From: Akkermansia sp.
Lineage (GTDB): Bacteria; Verrucomicrobiota; Verrucomicrobiia; Verrucomicrobiales; Akkermansiaceae
DNA: 64,000 nucleotides
Assembly: GCA_024405455.1 (NCBI GenBank)
Contig: JAKSOT010000001.1
Coordinates: 1 to 64,000, forward strand
Direction: 5' to 3'
Shown here: positions 54,062-63,266 of the stretch, in pieces
How the letters are laid out: the number at the start of each line of letters is the position of its first letter
Numbering within the stretch: the first letter of the stretch is position 1
The notes under the pieces: model-generated
Databases searched by the model: none
The model's input: the letters and a program-made list of their open reading frames with translations, nothing else
What the model was told of the DNA's origin: nothing
Translations under genes and position numbers: made by a program

Positions 54062-55686
54062 ACCAAGCCCCGGAAAGCGGCAGCACCCTGGAATCCCGGC
54101 GCCTCCAGTCGGAATACAGCTCCGCCGTGCGCACGATAGCCGACAGCCTTCAGGAGTTTGCCGAAGGCCTGAACCCGGCGGTCACGCGTTTCATGCAAAT
54201 GTCCGCGGCGCTGCGGGGGCACGTTTCGGATGCCATAGAGCCGTTCAACGTGGCGGTGTTCGGGCGCATGAAAACCGGCAAGAGCACCCTGATCAACGCG
54301 CTGGTCGGCCGGCGCCTGGCCATCACCGGCGTGAACGAGGCCACGGCCACCATCAACCGTCTCACCTACGCCACCGGCGGGGAGCAGCTGGCAACATTCA
54401 AGGCCCATTGGAGGGAAGCCAGCCCGGAAACATTCCCCCTGGAAAAACTGGCCACGGAGTGGACGGGGACGGAGCCGGACGTGCTGGAGCGCATACGCCA
54501 GGTGAAATACCTGGAGCTGTTTGCCGACGCGGAATGGCTGCGCGACGTGCAGGTGACGGACACCCCCGGCACCGGCAGCACAACCTGCGAGCACGAGGCC
54601 ATAGCCCAGCAGTTCATCAACGGCAGGGAGGCCGACGCCCTGGTCTATGTCTTCCCCCCGGTGGCGCGCGAGAAGGACGAGGACGACCTGCAAAGCTTCC
54701 GCAGGAGCTGCCTGCCCGGCTCAGACCCGTACAACAGCGTGGCCGTGATGCACAAGTGGGACGAGACCTACTGGGCCAGCGGGGGAGATTGGGCGGACAT
54801 CGAGGCCAAGGCGGCCCGGCTGTACAGCCACATGACGGGCCTGGTGTCATGCGTGGTTCCGGTGAGCGGCCCCCTGGCCCTGGCGGCGGAAATGGACGGG
54901 GGCGACTTCTGGGACAATCTCTTGGCGCTCCTGAGCACCTTCCGGGACGAGGGGCAACTGACGGCGGCGCTGGGCATGGACCGGCTCTGGAAGATGAACC
55001 CCGCGCAAGGCGCCCTGTATGAGCAGGCCAAGCAGAAATACGGCATGCCCTGGGCCAGCTTCCGGGTTATGCTCAGGGAAATCTACAGGAGCCAGTGCAA
55101 AGACGGGGAGAGCGCGCGGAACACCATTGCCGAATTGGGGGGCATCCGCCGTATGCGGGAAATCCTCGACAAGCAGTTTTTTAAGAAATCCGCGGTAATC
55201 CGCCTCAACCGCACCCGGTCGCGCGTGCAAGGGGATGTGGACAACCTCCGCGATGCCATGGAGCGGGCGGGCAAGGATGTGGAGGATGAAGCCGGACACC
55301 TGCGGGCGATAACGGAATGCCTGGAGGACGCGCGCATGCGCAGCTGGGTGGAGAACCGCATCCACAAGATGAATGCGGAACTGGACAATATGAACCGCGC
55401 CTTTATCGAGATAGACCGCACCATCATAGCAACGGGAGGAATGGCCAATCAAAAATCCGACACGGTGGCACTCGTCCCCTGGTTGGCAGCCCACTCCCGG
55501 CGCTTTTCCTCACCGCAGCAAGTCGCCCTGCTGCAGGACCTGTTAAGGTTCGGCAGCAAAATCCCGGACGACCAGGTGGAGGGCGTGTACCGCACCGTCA
55601 GCACCCTGGCCATGGATATGGACCCGGACACGCGCGCCATGGCCCAAAAGCTTCAGGATATCCTCATGCAATCCCTTCAAGATTGA
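54058..55686 (+). CDS. Dynamin-like GTPase 2
   Basis: 542 residues from ATG 54058, overlapping the preceding stop by 4 nt. G1 GRMKTGKST (69-77), G2 region NEATATIN, G3 DTPGTGST (Asp168), G4 MHKWDE (about 231). The rest is helical with coiled coil (RTRSRVQGDVDNLRDAMERAGKDVEDEAGHL, about 382-412); no hydrophobic paddle is seen, unlike its partner. Tandem pairs of unequal dynamin-like proteins occur in bacterial membrane-guarding systems. The Hsp70-like gene follows after 4 bp. Confidence 0.87.
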   Translation: MNQAPESGSTLESRRLQSEYSSAVRTIADSLQEFAEGLNPAVTRFMQMSAALRGHVSDAIEPFNVAVFGRMKTGKSTLINALVGRRLAITGVNEATATINRLTYATGGEQLATFKAHWREASPETFPLEKLATEWTGTEPDVLERIRQVKYLELFADAEWLRDVQVTDTPGTGSTTCEHEAIAQQFINGREADALVYVFPPVAREKDEDDLQSFRRSCLPGSDPYNSVAVMHKWDETYWASGGDWADIEAKAARLYSHMTGLVSCVVPVSGPLALAAEMDGGDFWDNLLALLSTFRDEGQLTAALGMDRLWKMNPAQGALYEQAKQKYGMPWASFRVMLREIYRSQCKDGESARNTIAELGGIRRMREILDKQFFKKSAVIRLNRTRSRVQGDVDNLRDAMERAGKDVEDEAGHLRAITECLEDARMRSWVENRIHKMNAELDNMNRAFIEIDRTIIATGGMANQKSDTVALVPWLAAHSRRFSSPQQVALLQDLLRFGSKIPDDQVEGVYRTVSTLAMDMDPDTRAMAQKLQDILMQSLQD

Positions 55687-55690
55687 CGGC

Positions 55691-58276
55691 ATGACAACGA
55701 TAGGCATAGATTTCGGCACCAGCAAGACCATGGCGGCCTGGGTGAACCCCAAGACCGGCCACCACGAGGTGATCAATTTGGGGGACGAGCACAACTACAT
55801 TCCCACCACCGTGTTTATAGGCGGGGACGGGAACATGTTTTTCGGCGACGAGGCGGACGACCTCGCCGTCGAGGCGCCCGACCGCTACGCGCGCGGCTTC
55901 AAGGCGAAACTGGGTTCAGACGCGCCCGCCCTGCTGTGCTTCTCCGGGGGCAAGCCCAGCACCTACACCGCCCGGCAGCTCACCGCCGCCTACCTGCGGC
56001 ATGTGCGGCAGCTGTGCGAGGCGCGCGCCTGTTTCGGCACCGTCGATGCGGCGGTCATCACCCGCCCGGTCGACTTTTCCCCCGCCCAGGTGGAGGAACT
56101 CCGCATGGCGGCGGAGGAAGCCGGGTTCCGGGAGATTTCCCTTGTCACCGAGCCGGAGGCCGCGGGCTACGCCTTCTGCCTGCTCAGCCCGGAGAACGCC
56201 TTCCAGGGCAGCGCCCTGATTGTGGACTGGGGCGGCGGCACGCTGGACATGTCCATAGTGGAACGCTCCGGAGACAAGGTGAAGACCGACAGGACGCGGG
56301 TTTCCGGCGAAAACACGTTGGGGGGCGAACAGTTTGACACGTACCTGTGGCAACACGTCACCACCATTCTCTCCGGGAAAGGCACGGACATCAACGCGCA
56401 GCCCAAGGACGTCATCCACCAGGCGCAGGTGCAGGTCAGAAAGGCCAAGGAGGCCCTCTCCAAGCGGGAGAGCAAGGAGCTGCGCCTATCCACGCCCTCC
56501 GGCGCCACGCCGCCCGTTACCGTGAGGCGGGAGGATTTCGAGGCCCTGATCGGCAAGGATATCCAGAGGGCGGCGGGAATGGCGCGCCAGCTGGTGCAGC
56601 AAACCAGGCAAGGCGGGGGCAACCCTGAAATGCTCCTGCTGGTGGGCGGCACCAGCCTCATTCCGCTGGTTCGCAGCCAAATGGAAAGCCAAACCGGCCT
56701 GCCCACCCACCAGTGGCAGTACACCCGCGAGGCCGTGGCCATAGGCGCCGCCCTGTGGCTTGGCGGCCGAAACGGGAGCGGCGCACCCTCCCCGGGCCCG
56801 GCTGCAACCGGGGAAGGCCAGGCCGGTTCGCTGTACGGACAGTACCGCAAGCACGGGGATGAATGCCTGACCACCACATGCCCGGTCGACCTGGTTACCG
56901 CCGCCCAGTGGTACGCGGGCGGGCATGAGGCGGGAGACCTGAACTGCACGTACGAGCTGATTGCATGCTACCTGGAAGGCAAGGGCGTGCCGAGGTCCTA
57001 CAGGTACGCCGCGCAACTGACCCAATACCTGCTGGAGATGAACTGTCCGCTCGGGTACGTTCCCTTGGGGCTCATGTACAGGGACGGCCACGGCGTTGCC
57101 CTGGATGTGAAGCAAGGTGCAAATTACCTTGAAGCCGCTCTCCGGGATTGCGCGCAGCCCCTCCCGGGCATCGATGACGATGTCAGATACCTGGCGCTTG
57201 CCGACGCGGCGAGGGGACTTGACCGACTCGACGAAGCACAGTATTGGCTACGCCTGTACGTTCAGGATGAGAGGGCGGTTTACCCATGGGGATTGGCGGC
57301 CAACTCCGTCATGGAATCATCCAGCGAGCCCACGCCCGAAGAGGAAGAGTACGTCAGGGACGCAGTGATGCAGGGGATCCGTGAGAACGACCCCTTTGCC
57401 ATGTTTATCAAGGCCGCTCTCACGGGAGGCGAGGGCAACATGTTCCCGGGCAGCAACGATGACCGGGTTCAGCTCCTGCGCGAGGCCGCGCGCCGCTTTC
57501 CGATACCCGCCGTTTTCCAGGCGCTTGCCGTGTATTCAGGCGATGAGCAGGTTGAAGAACGCATGTGGGCAACCGCCCATCTGGGGATGAGCTGTCTCCG
57601 GGCGGAAGACGAGTTGAATTGCCAGCTCTCCGTTCACGCCAACACCTGCAGCGCATATTACAAGGTGTATGAGAGCAGTGTGATCCAAGCGCTCATGCAG
57701 AGCAACAGGGTGAAAGACTTCGTCACCTCTCCACTCTCTCCCAGAATTGTCATCGCCAACATGAACGGCTTCCCCATTTGGGCATTCAACTTGAGGGTTT
57801 GCATAAGGAAACTGGAATACGACAACACCTTCCATATTGACGCAACGATCCAACCGGGCGAGCAGCTGGACATATTGCTTGAGGATTACGGCATACCCCT
57901 GGCCGACCAAATGATGTTGGAGATAGAGTCCAATGGCAAGCGCAGCAGCATCGATTATGCGGACGTACCGCTCATGAGCGTTCGGGATTACATCGATGAA
58001 GACGGCACCCAGCCCCCACTCTTCATGGCATGGGTGTATGATTCCTGTGGCGGCTACGTAGTCAACGTTGTCAACATGGGAGAGGAAACAATCACCAACG
58101 TGTGCGTCCGCAAGCGGTCGGGCTGGAACCCCAACCCGATAAACCTGGCGCCGGGCGAAGCGTTTTCATGGGGGTGGCACGAGTTCCCCGACTCCCGCGG
58201 GCTCGCGGAAAACGAGCTCTTCTACCTGACCTGCGATGGGTACCTGCCCGTAGCCGCGCAAATTCTCACAACCTAG
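55691..58276 (+). CDS. Hsp70-Sel1 fusion protein
   Basis: 861 residues. Residues 1-360 are an Hsp70 nucleotide-binding domain: phosphate-1 TIGIDFGTSKTMAAW, phosphate-2 LIVDWGGGTLDMSIV (about 175-190), adenosine motif LLLVGGTSLIPLVRSQM (about 315-330). The usual beta-sandwich substrate domain and lid are absent. Instead there are Sel1-like repeats (about 380-500: AAQWYAGGHEAGDLNCTYELIACYLEGKGVPRSYRYAAQLTQYLL) and an unrecognised, beta-rich C-terminus (about 640-861). It is the last gene of the operon and probably the ATP-driven switch controlling the dynamins or peptidase, with the GrpE-like protein as exchange factor. Confidence 0.88.
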   Translation: MTTIGIDFGTSKTMAAWVNPKTGHHEVINLGDEHNYIPTTVFIGGDGNMFFGDEADDLAVEAPDRYARGFKAKLGSDAPALLCFSGGKPSTYTARQLTAAYLRHVRQLCEARACFGTVDAAVITRPVDFSPAQVEELRMAAEEAGFREISLVTEPEAAGYAFCLLSPENAFQGSALIVDWGGGTLDMSIVERSGDKVKTDRTRVSGENTLGGEQFDTYLWQHVTTILSGKGTDINAQPKDVIHQAQVQVRKAKEALSKRESKELRLSTPSGATPPVTVRREDFEALIGKDIQRAAGMARQLVQQTRQGGGNPEMLLLVGGTSLIPLVRSQMESQTGLPTHQWQYTREAVAIGAALWLGGRNGSGAPSPGPAATGEGQAGSLYGQYRKHGDECLTTTCPVDLVTAAQWYAGGHEAGDLNCTYELIACYLEGKGVPRSYRYAAQLTQYLLEMNCPLGYVPLGLMYRDGHGVALDVKQGANYLEAALRDCAQPLPGIDDDVRYLALADAARGLDRLDEAQYWLRLYVQDERAVYPWGLAANSVMESSSEPTPEEEEYVRDAVMQGIRENDPFAMFIKAALTGGEGNMFPGSNDDRVQLLREAARRFPIPAVFQALAVYSGDEQVEERMWATAHLGMSCLRAEDELNCQLSVHANTCSAYYKVYESSVIQALMQSNRVKDFVTSPLSPRIVIANMNGFPIWAFNLRVCIRKLEYDNTFHIDATIQPGEQLDILLEDYGIPLADQMMLEIESNGKRSSIDYADVPLMSVRDYIDEDGTQPPLFMAWVYDSCGGYVVNVVNMGEETITNVCVRKRSGWNPNPINLAPGEAFSWGWHEFPDSRGLAENELFYLTCDGYLPVAAQILTT

Positions 58277-58337
58277 GAGAATGGGAACAGCGCCGGACTA
58301 GGCACGCCGCAAAGGGGGCAACGCGCGCTCTTTTCCG

Positions 58338-58366
58338 TTTACAAAGGGGCGGTGGCGCATTACAAT
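58338..58366 (+). promoter_or_regulatory. Promoter of nnrD/nnrE
   Basis: -35 TTTACA (58338-58343), 17-bp spacer, -10 TACAAT (58361-58366), ATG at 58378 11 nt later. Confidence 0.7.
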
Positions 58367-58377
58367 GCAGGGAGTCT

Positions 58378-59808
58378 ATGAAGATAGCCAGCGCACAGGG
58401 GATTCGCCAAGCGGAACAGGCGGCGTTCGCAGAGGGAAGAACCACCTCATCCGAGTTGATGGATGCCGTGGTGGCGCGCCTTTGCCGGGAGCTGCCATTC
58501 ACGCCGCGGCGCGTGGTGGCATACATCGGCCGCGGCAACAACGGCGGGGACGCCGCGGGCCTGGCCGCATCGTTCAACTGCCCGGTCATCCTGCGCCACC
58601 CCGGGGAGAGGTTTGAGGTGTCCGCGGAAACGCGGCGTCAGCTGGACCGCGCAGGGCACATGGAGGTGGCGGCCACCGCGCCGGAGCCGGAGGCGGACAC
58701 GCTCGTCATAGACGGCCTGCTGGGCAGCGGCGCGCACGGCGAGCTGCGCGGAGACTATGCGGCGTGCGTGCGCGAGATGAACGCGCTGCGCCTGGGAGCG
58801 CCGCGCTGCCGCACGCTGGCCATCGACATCCCGACCGGGCTGGGCACGGGGGTGTGCGTGCAGGCGGATGCCACGGCGGCCATCGGCTGCGTGAAGCCGG
58901 AGATGCTGGAGGACGGCGCGGAGGATGCCGTGGGGCGCCTGTTCTGCATCCCGCTGCCGGAGGTGGACATACCCGCCGAATGCGCGGACACGGTGCTGGA
59001 GCCGCTGCACCCGCTGTGCCGCCTGCCGCGCAGGCCGTATTCGCTTTTCAAGAACCGCGCGGGGCGCGTGGCCATCGTGGCCGGCAGCATCGGCTACCTG
59101 GGCGCGGCGCAGATGTGCGCGGAGGCCGCCGTGCGCGCGGGTGCGGGCCTGGTGACACTCTACTGCCACGAGGATGCGTACCCGCTGCTGGCGGCGCGCG
59201 TGGCGCCGGAGGTGATGGTGCGCGCGGTGAAGTCCTACGCAGAGATATCCGAGCCGGATGCGCAGTGCCTGCTGATGGGGCCCGGACTGGGCGCGGTGGA
59301 GGGCGCGGAGGCGGATGCTCTGCACGCGCTGGCCATGGAATTCCGCGGCACGGTGGTGCTGGATGCGGATGCGCTCAACCTGGCGGCCGCGCGCGGCTGG
59401 GAGTTCCACGAACGCTGCATCCTGACCCCTCACCCTGGCGAGATGCGCCGCCTGGACCCGCGCCCCGCCGCCCCGCGCCGCGAGGTGGTGCGCCGCTTCC
59501 TGGAACGCCACGCCTGCACGCTCCTGCTCAAGGGGGCGCGCACCATCGTGGCGGACCGCTCGCACACCTGCTACAACGGCACGGGAGGCCCCTTCATGGC
59601 CAACGGCGGCCAGGGGGACACCCTCTCCGGCTGCATTGCCGCGCTGGCCGCGCAGGGGCTTGCCCCGCTGCATGCCGCCGCGCTGGGAGCATACACCTGC
59701 GGCCTGGCCGCGGAAATGGCACAGGCGCTCACCAACGCCCCCGCCGTGGGCGCCAGCCGGGTGTGCGCCGCCCTGCCCCGCGCGCTGGGTTCCGTGCATC
59801 CCGCGTAA
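58378..59808 (+). CDS. nnr: Bifunctional NAD(P)H-hydrate epimerase/dehydratase
   Basis: 476 residues from ATG 58378. The N-terminal YjeF domain (1-200) repairs R-NAD(P)HX, with GRGNNGGDAAGLAA (about 46) and VIDGLLGSGAHGELRG (about 105). The C-terminal ribokinase-like dehydratase (about 220-476) has VAIVAGSIGYLGAAQMCAEAAVRAGAG, VLDADALNLAA, LTPHPGEMRRL and NGGQGDTLSGCIAALAAQG, the last carrying the catalytic Asp. It restores damaged nicotinamide cofactors. Confidence 0.93.
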   Translation: MKIASAQGIRQAEQAAFAEGRTTSSELMDAVVARLCRELPFTPRRVVAYIGRGNNGGDAAGLAASFNCPVILRHPGERFEVSAETRRQLDRAGHMEVAATAPEPEADTLVIDGLLGSGAHGELRGDYAACVREMNALRLGAPRCRTLAIDIPTGLGTGVCVQADATAAIGCVKPEMLEDGAEDAVGRLFCIPLPEVDIPAECADTVLEPLHPLCRLPRRPYSLFKNRAGRVAIVAGSIGYLGAAQMCAEAAVRAGAGLVTLYCHEDAYPLLAARVAPEVMVRAVKSYAEISEPDAQCLLMGPGLGAVEGAEADALHALAMEFRGTVVLDADALNLAAARGWEFHERCILTPHPGEMRRLDPRPAAPRREVVRRFLERHACTLLLKGARTIVADRSHTCYNGTGGPFMANGGQGDTLSGCIAALAAQGLAPLHAAALGAYTCGLAAEMAQALTNAPAVGASRVCAALPRALGSVHPA

Positions 59809-59840
59809 CCTGCCTGCGCGTGAAATGGACGGAAAACGGC

Positions 59841-59869
59841 TTGACTCCCGCGCGCGTGCGTGTTAGCCT
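59841..59869 (+). promoter_or_regulatory. Promoter of ribH
   Basis: -35 TTGACT (59841-59846), 17-bp spacer, -10 TAGCCT (59864-59869); leader of about 9 nt before ATG 59885. Confidence 0.5.
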
Positions 59870-59884
59870 TGCTCCTACCACGCC

Positions 59885-60433
59885 ATGTCGATTGAATTAC
59901 CGCAAAAGATCCAAGGGCGCAAGCGCGATGCACGCATCACGATTGTGACGGCCACGTACAACGAAAAGTACGTGCAGGCCATGCTGCAACACTGCCTGGA
60001 GGAACTGGGAGAGGAATACCCGTTCTCCGACTTCGAGGTAATTCAGGTGCCGGGCTCGTTTGAAATCCCGATGATGGTGAAGCGCGCCATCGTGCAGCCC
60101 GCATCCCGCGAGGAACCCGAGGCCGTGATTGCGCTGGGCGTCATCATCCGCGGGGAAACCGCGCACGGCGACCTGGTGGGCAGCAACGTGGCGCGCAAGC
60201 TGATGGACATCACCTGCGAGACGCTGGTACCCGTCATCAACGAGGTGCTGCTCCTCGACAACGAGCAGCAGGCGTTCGCACGCTGCATCGCCAGCACGCT
60301 CAACCGCGGCAGGGAAGCCGCCCGCGCCGCCATCCGCATGATCAACCTGCGCGAGGAGCACGAGGCCACCAACCGCCGCTTCAACCAGAGCTCCGCCGCC
60401 CCCGAGCAACCCAAGCTCAAGTTAGACCGATGA
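59885..60433 (+). CDS. ribH: 6,7-dimethyl-8-ribityllumazine synthase
   Basis: 182 residues, slightly longer than usual because of a charged C-terminal tail (EEHEATNRRFNQSSAAPEQPKLK). Motifs IVTATYNEKYVQAMLQHC, FEVIQVPGSFEIPMMVKRAI and VIALGVIIRGETAHGDLV (His of the active site) are typical. It condenses the ribityl pyrimidinedione with a four-carbon phosphate in riboflavin synthesis. Its stop overlaps the nusB-like start (ATGA), the common ribH-nusB pairing. Confidence 0.95.
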   Translation: MSIELPQKIQGRKRDARITIVTATYNEKYVQAMLQHCLEELGEEYPFSDFEVIQVPGSFEIPMMVKRAIVQPASREEPEAVIALGVIIRGETAHGDLVGSNVARKLMDITCETLVPVINEVLLLDNEQQAFARCIASTLNRGREAARAAIRMINLREEHEATNRRFNQSSAAPEQPKLKLDR

Positions 60434-61323
60434 GGCAGGCCACCAGCATCAACCCCGCCAGGGTTCGCCGCAGCGCCCTCAACCTCATGTACGCCGCCAT
60501 GGAGAACGGCGGCTCCCTTGATTCCCTTGACACCGCGCTCTTCTGGAATGTGGCCCTGGAGCGCGACACCGACCAGTACCGCACCGCGCTGGCCAAGGCC
60601 GTGCTGCACACCTGCCGGGCATCGGCGGACAGCGCGCGCCTGCTCGCCGAGCGAGTCCAAAAAGCGCAGGAGGCCATGCACGCGGACCTGACCGCCGCCA
60701 CCCTGCGCGAGTCCCTGGAGCGCTACGCCTCCCGCACGGACGAGTGGGAGGAGAGCCTGGCCGCCCTGCGCGCCGAGCTGGACAACAAGCGCGCCACGGA
60801 CACCGAGGAGCTGGCGCGCTGCACCAAGAGTGCCATCACGCTGGCGCGTGCGCTGGGCGGGCTGGGCTCGGAGATGCTGCCCTCATTTGCAGATTTTCCC
60901 GCATACCGCGGCGTGCTGGAGCCGCTGGGGGCGGTGGTGAAGCGCCGCGGCCGCCTGATGGAGGCCTGCGCCGGCATGGCGGATGAAGGGTATCTGGCGG
61001 GCAAGCCGGAGTTCGCCGGCCTGCTGCGCCGCATGCAGGACCTGGCGGAGCTGCGCCCCGCCGCAGAGAACCTGGCCCGCGCCGCGCTGGAGCACCGCGA
61101 GGAGCTGGAGACGGAAATCTCCGGTCTGCTGGAGCACTACCGCACGGAACGCCTGGACACCGTGGACCACTGCATCCTGCTGCTCATGCTCTACGAGCTG
61201 CGCGTGGAGAAGCTGTCCACGCCGATTGTGGTGTCGGAGGCCACGGAGCTGGCGGACACGTATTCCGGCGGCAAGAGCGCGCCGTTCATCCACGGCGTGA
61301 TTGCAGCCGCCGCCAAGAAATAA
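60430..61323 (+). CDS. nusB: NusB-like antitermination factor, extra-long
   Basis: 297 residues against about 140 for ordinary NusB. The N-terminus (PARVRRSALNLMYAAMENG) and C-terminus (LDTVDHCILLLMLYELRVEKLSTPIVVSEATELADTYSGGKSAPFIHGVI) match NusB helices; the middle (about 80-220) is an additional helical segment repeating elements such as AALRAELDNKRATDTEELARC. NusB with S10 binds boxA RNA to keep rRNA transcription going. Position after ribH supports the call. The enlargement is unusual and its role unknown. Confidence 0.8.
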   Translation: MRQATSINPARVRRSALNLMYAAMENGGSLDSLDTALFWNVALERDTDQYRTALAKAVLHTCRASADSARLLAERVQKAQEAMHADLTAATLRESLERYASRTDEWEESLAALRAELDNKRATDTEELARCTKSAITLARALGGLGSEMLPSFADFPAYRGVLEPLGAVVKRRGRLMEACAGMADEGYLAGKPEFAGLLRRMQDLAELRPAAENLARAALEHREELETEISGLLEHYRTERLDTVDHCILLLMLYELRVEKLSTPIVVSEATELADTYSGGKSAPFIHGVIAAAAKK

Positions 61324-61338
61324 CCCCTTCCCTGCCTC

Positions 61339-62187
61339 ATGGCCCATTTCTTCACACGCCTGGTTGACAAATTCCTCGGCGAACCGGAAATCGACTGGGA
61401 CGAGCTGGAGGCCGACCTCATCTCCGCGGATATCGGCGCCAAGCGCGTCATCCCCCTGGTGGAGCAGCTGCAGGAGCAGGACGACCAGGACGCATGCGAC
61501 ATCGCAGACTACATCAAGGCGCAGCTGCGCGCCGCCTTTCCCGCCACGCTGCCCCAGCTGCCGCAGCCGCAGGGCGGCAGGCCCGCTGTCGTCATGATGG
61601 TTGGCGTGAACGGAGCAGGCAAGACCACCACCGCCGCCAAGTTGGCCCACCGCCTGCAAAAGCAGGGCAAGCGCGTGCTGCTGGCCGCGGCGGACACCTT
61701 CCGCGCCGCCGCCGTGGAGCAGCTTGAATCCTGGGCCGCCAAGCTGAACGTGCCGCTCTACAAGGGGCGGGAGAACCAGGATCCCGCCTCCGTGTGCTAC
61801 GAGGCCCACACCCGCGCCCTCAACGAGGGGTTCGACTATTTGATTTGCGACACCGCCGGGCGCCTGCACACCCGCCACAACCTCATGGAGGAGCTTTCCA
61901 AAATCCGCCGCTCCATCGCCAAGCAGGATGACACCGCCCCGCACGCGTGCTACCTGGTGGTGGACGCCACCACGGGCGGCAACGCGCTCATGCAGGCGCA
62001 GGAATTCCACAAGGCCACCCCGCTGGATGCCGTGGTGGTCACCAAGATGGACGGCTCCGGCAAGGGCGGCGTGGCCGTGGCCATCCAGGACGAGCTGGGC
62101 ATCTCCCCCATCTTCCTGGGCACCGGGGAGGGCTGCGACGACCTGCGGCCCTTCAACGCGGACGAGTACGTGAACACCTTCCTGTGA
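61339..62187 (+). CDS. ftsY: Signal recognition particle receptor FtsY
   Basis: 282 residues: the NG domains only, with no acidic A domain. Motifs: VGVNGAGKTTTAAKLAHRLQKQ (G1, about 91), AADTFRAAAVEQLESWA, DTAGRLHTRHNLMEELSKI (G3), VTKMDGSGKGGVAVAI (G4), GTGEGCDDLRPFNADEYV (G5). GTPase that docks ribosome-SRP complexes to the membrane; works ahead of the Sec translocase. The TGA stop shares an A with the ATG of rlmN. Confidence 0.95.
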   Translation: MAHFFTRLVDKFLGEPEIDWDELEADLISADIGAKRVIPLVEQLQEQDDQDACDIADYIKAQLRAAFPATLPQLPQPQGGRPAVVMMVGVNGAGKTTTAAKLAHRLQKQGKRVLLAAADTFRAAAVEQLESWAAKLNVPLYKGRENQDPASVCYEAHTRALNEGFDYLICDTAGRLHTRHNLMEELSKIRRSIAKQDDTAPHACYLVVDATTGGNALMQAQEFHKATPLDAVVVTKMDGSGKGGVAVAIQDELGISPIFLGTGEGCDDLRPFNADEYVNTFL

Positions 62188-63266
62188 TGCCGCCCGCCTG
62201 CCTGCTGGAGTACACGCGCGCCGGGCTGGCGGAACTGCTGGCCGGGCTGGGAGAGTCCAAGGCTTTCCGCGCCACCCAGCTCATGGAGTGGGTGTGGAAG
62301 CACCGCGCCACGGACTTTTCCCAAATGACCAACCTGCCCCCCGCCCTGCGGGAGACGCTGGCCGCCAACTGCTGCCTGCGCCCACTTCAGGTGGTGGAGG
62401 TCAGCCCCAGCTCCAACGGCTCCGCCACCCGCAAATTCCTCTCCCGCATGCAGGACGGCCACCTGGTGGAATCCGTCGTCATCCCCGCCGCGGTGGGGCG
62501 GGACGGCGGGCACAGCGGGCGCATGACGCTCTGCGTGTCCTCCCAGGTGGGCTGCGCGTTCGGCTGCAAGTTCTGCGCCAGCGGCCTGCTGGGCTTCACC
62601 CGCAACCTCACTGCCGCGGAAATCCTGGGTCAGATACTGGCCGCAGAGGAGGTGGCGGGCGAGCGCATCGACAACCTGGTGTTCATGGGAATGGGTGAAC
62701 CCCTGGCCAACATTGAAAACCTGCTGCGCGCGCTGGAGGTCATCATGGACCCGCAGGCGCTGGGCATCGGCGCGCGGCACATCACGGTGTCCACCTCCGG
62801 CAACGTGCCGGGGCTGCAGCGCCTGGCGGCGTTCGGCAAGCCCCTTCGGCTGGCGGTCTCCCTCCACGGCGCGTGCGATGCCGTGCGCGAGCAAATCATG
62901 CCGGTCAACAAGAAATGGCCGCTTTCACTGCTCCTGCCCGCCCTGCGCGAGTGGAACAGGACCGGTTTCCACAAAATCACGCTGGAGTACATCCTCATCA
63001 AGGACGTCAACGATTCCATGGAGCAGGCCAAGCTGCTCTCCAAGGTGGCGGCGGACCTCAACGCCAAGGTCAACCTCATCCCCTACAACACGGTGGACGG
63101 CCTACCCTGGGTGCGCCCCGCGGAAAGCCATTGCCGCGCCTTCCGGGATGCCCTGGCCGCCGCCCGTATCCCCGTGACCCTGCGCTATGAGAAGGGGCAC
63201 GACATCAACGCCGCCTGCGGCCAGTTGAGATTGCGCCGCACAGCGCGCAATGAGCACACACCCTAA
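62187..63266 (+). CDS. rlmN: 23S rRNA (adenine-2503-C2)-methyltransferase
   Basis: 359 residues from ATG 62187, overlapping the ftsY stop. Radical SAM motif CAFGCKFCASG (C-x3-C-x2-C, about 118), GMGEPLANIENLLRAL, and the C-terminal ERKGHDINAACGQL-like YEKGHDINAACGQLR, whose Cys is the methyl-carrying or resolving residue. N-terminal AFRATQLMEWVWKHRATDFSQMTNLP is the typical accessory domain. It methylates A2503 of 23S rRNA and A37 of some tRNAs. Confidence 0.95.
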   Translation: MPPACLLEYTRAGLAELLAGLGESKAFRATQLMEWVWKHRATDFSQMTNLPPALRETLAANCCLRPLQVVEVSPSSNGSATRKFLSRMQDGHLVESVVIPAAVGRDGGHSGRMTLCVSSQVGCAFGCKFCASGLLGFTRNLTAAEILGQILAAEEVAGERIDNLVFMGMGEPLANIENLLRALEVIMDPQALGIGARHITVSTSGNVPGLQRLAAFGKPLRLAVSLHGACDAVREQIMPVNKKWPLSLLLPALREWNRTGFHKITLEYILIKDVNDSMEQAKLLSKVAADLNAKVNLIPYNTVDGLPWVRPAESHCRAFRDALAAARIPVTLRYEKGHDINAACGQLRLRRTARNEHTP

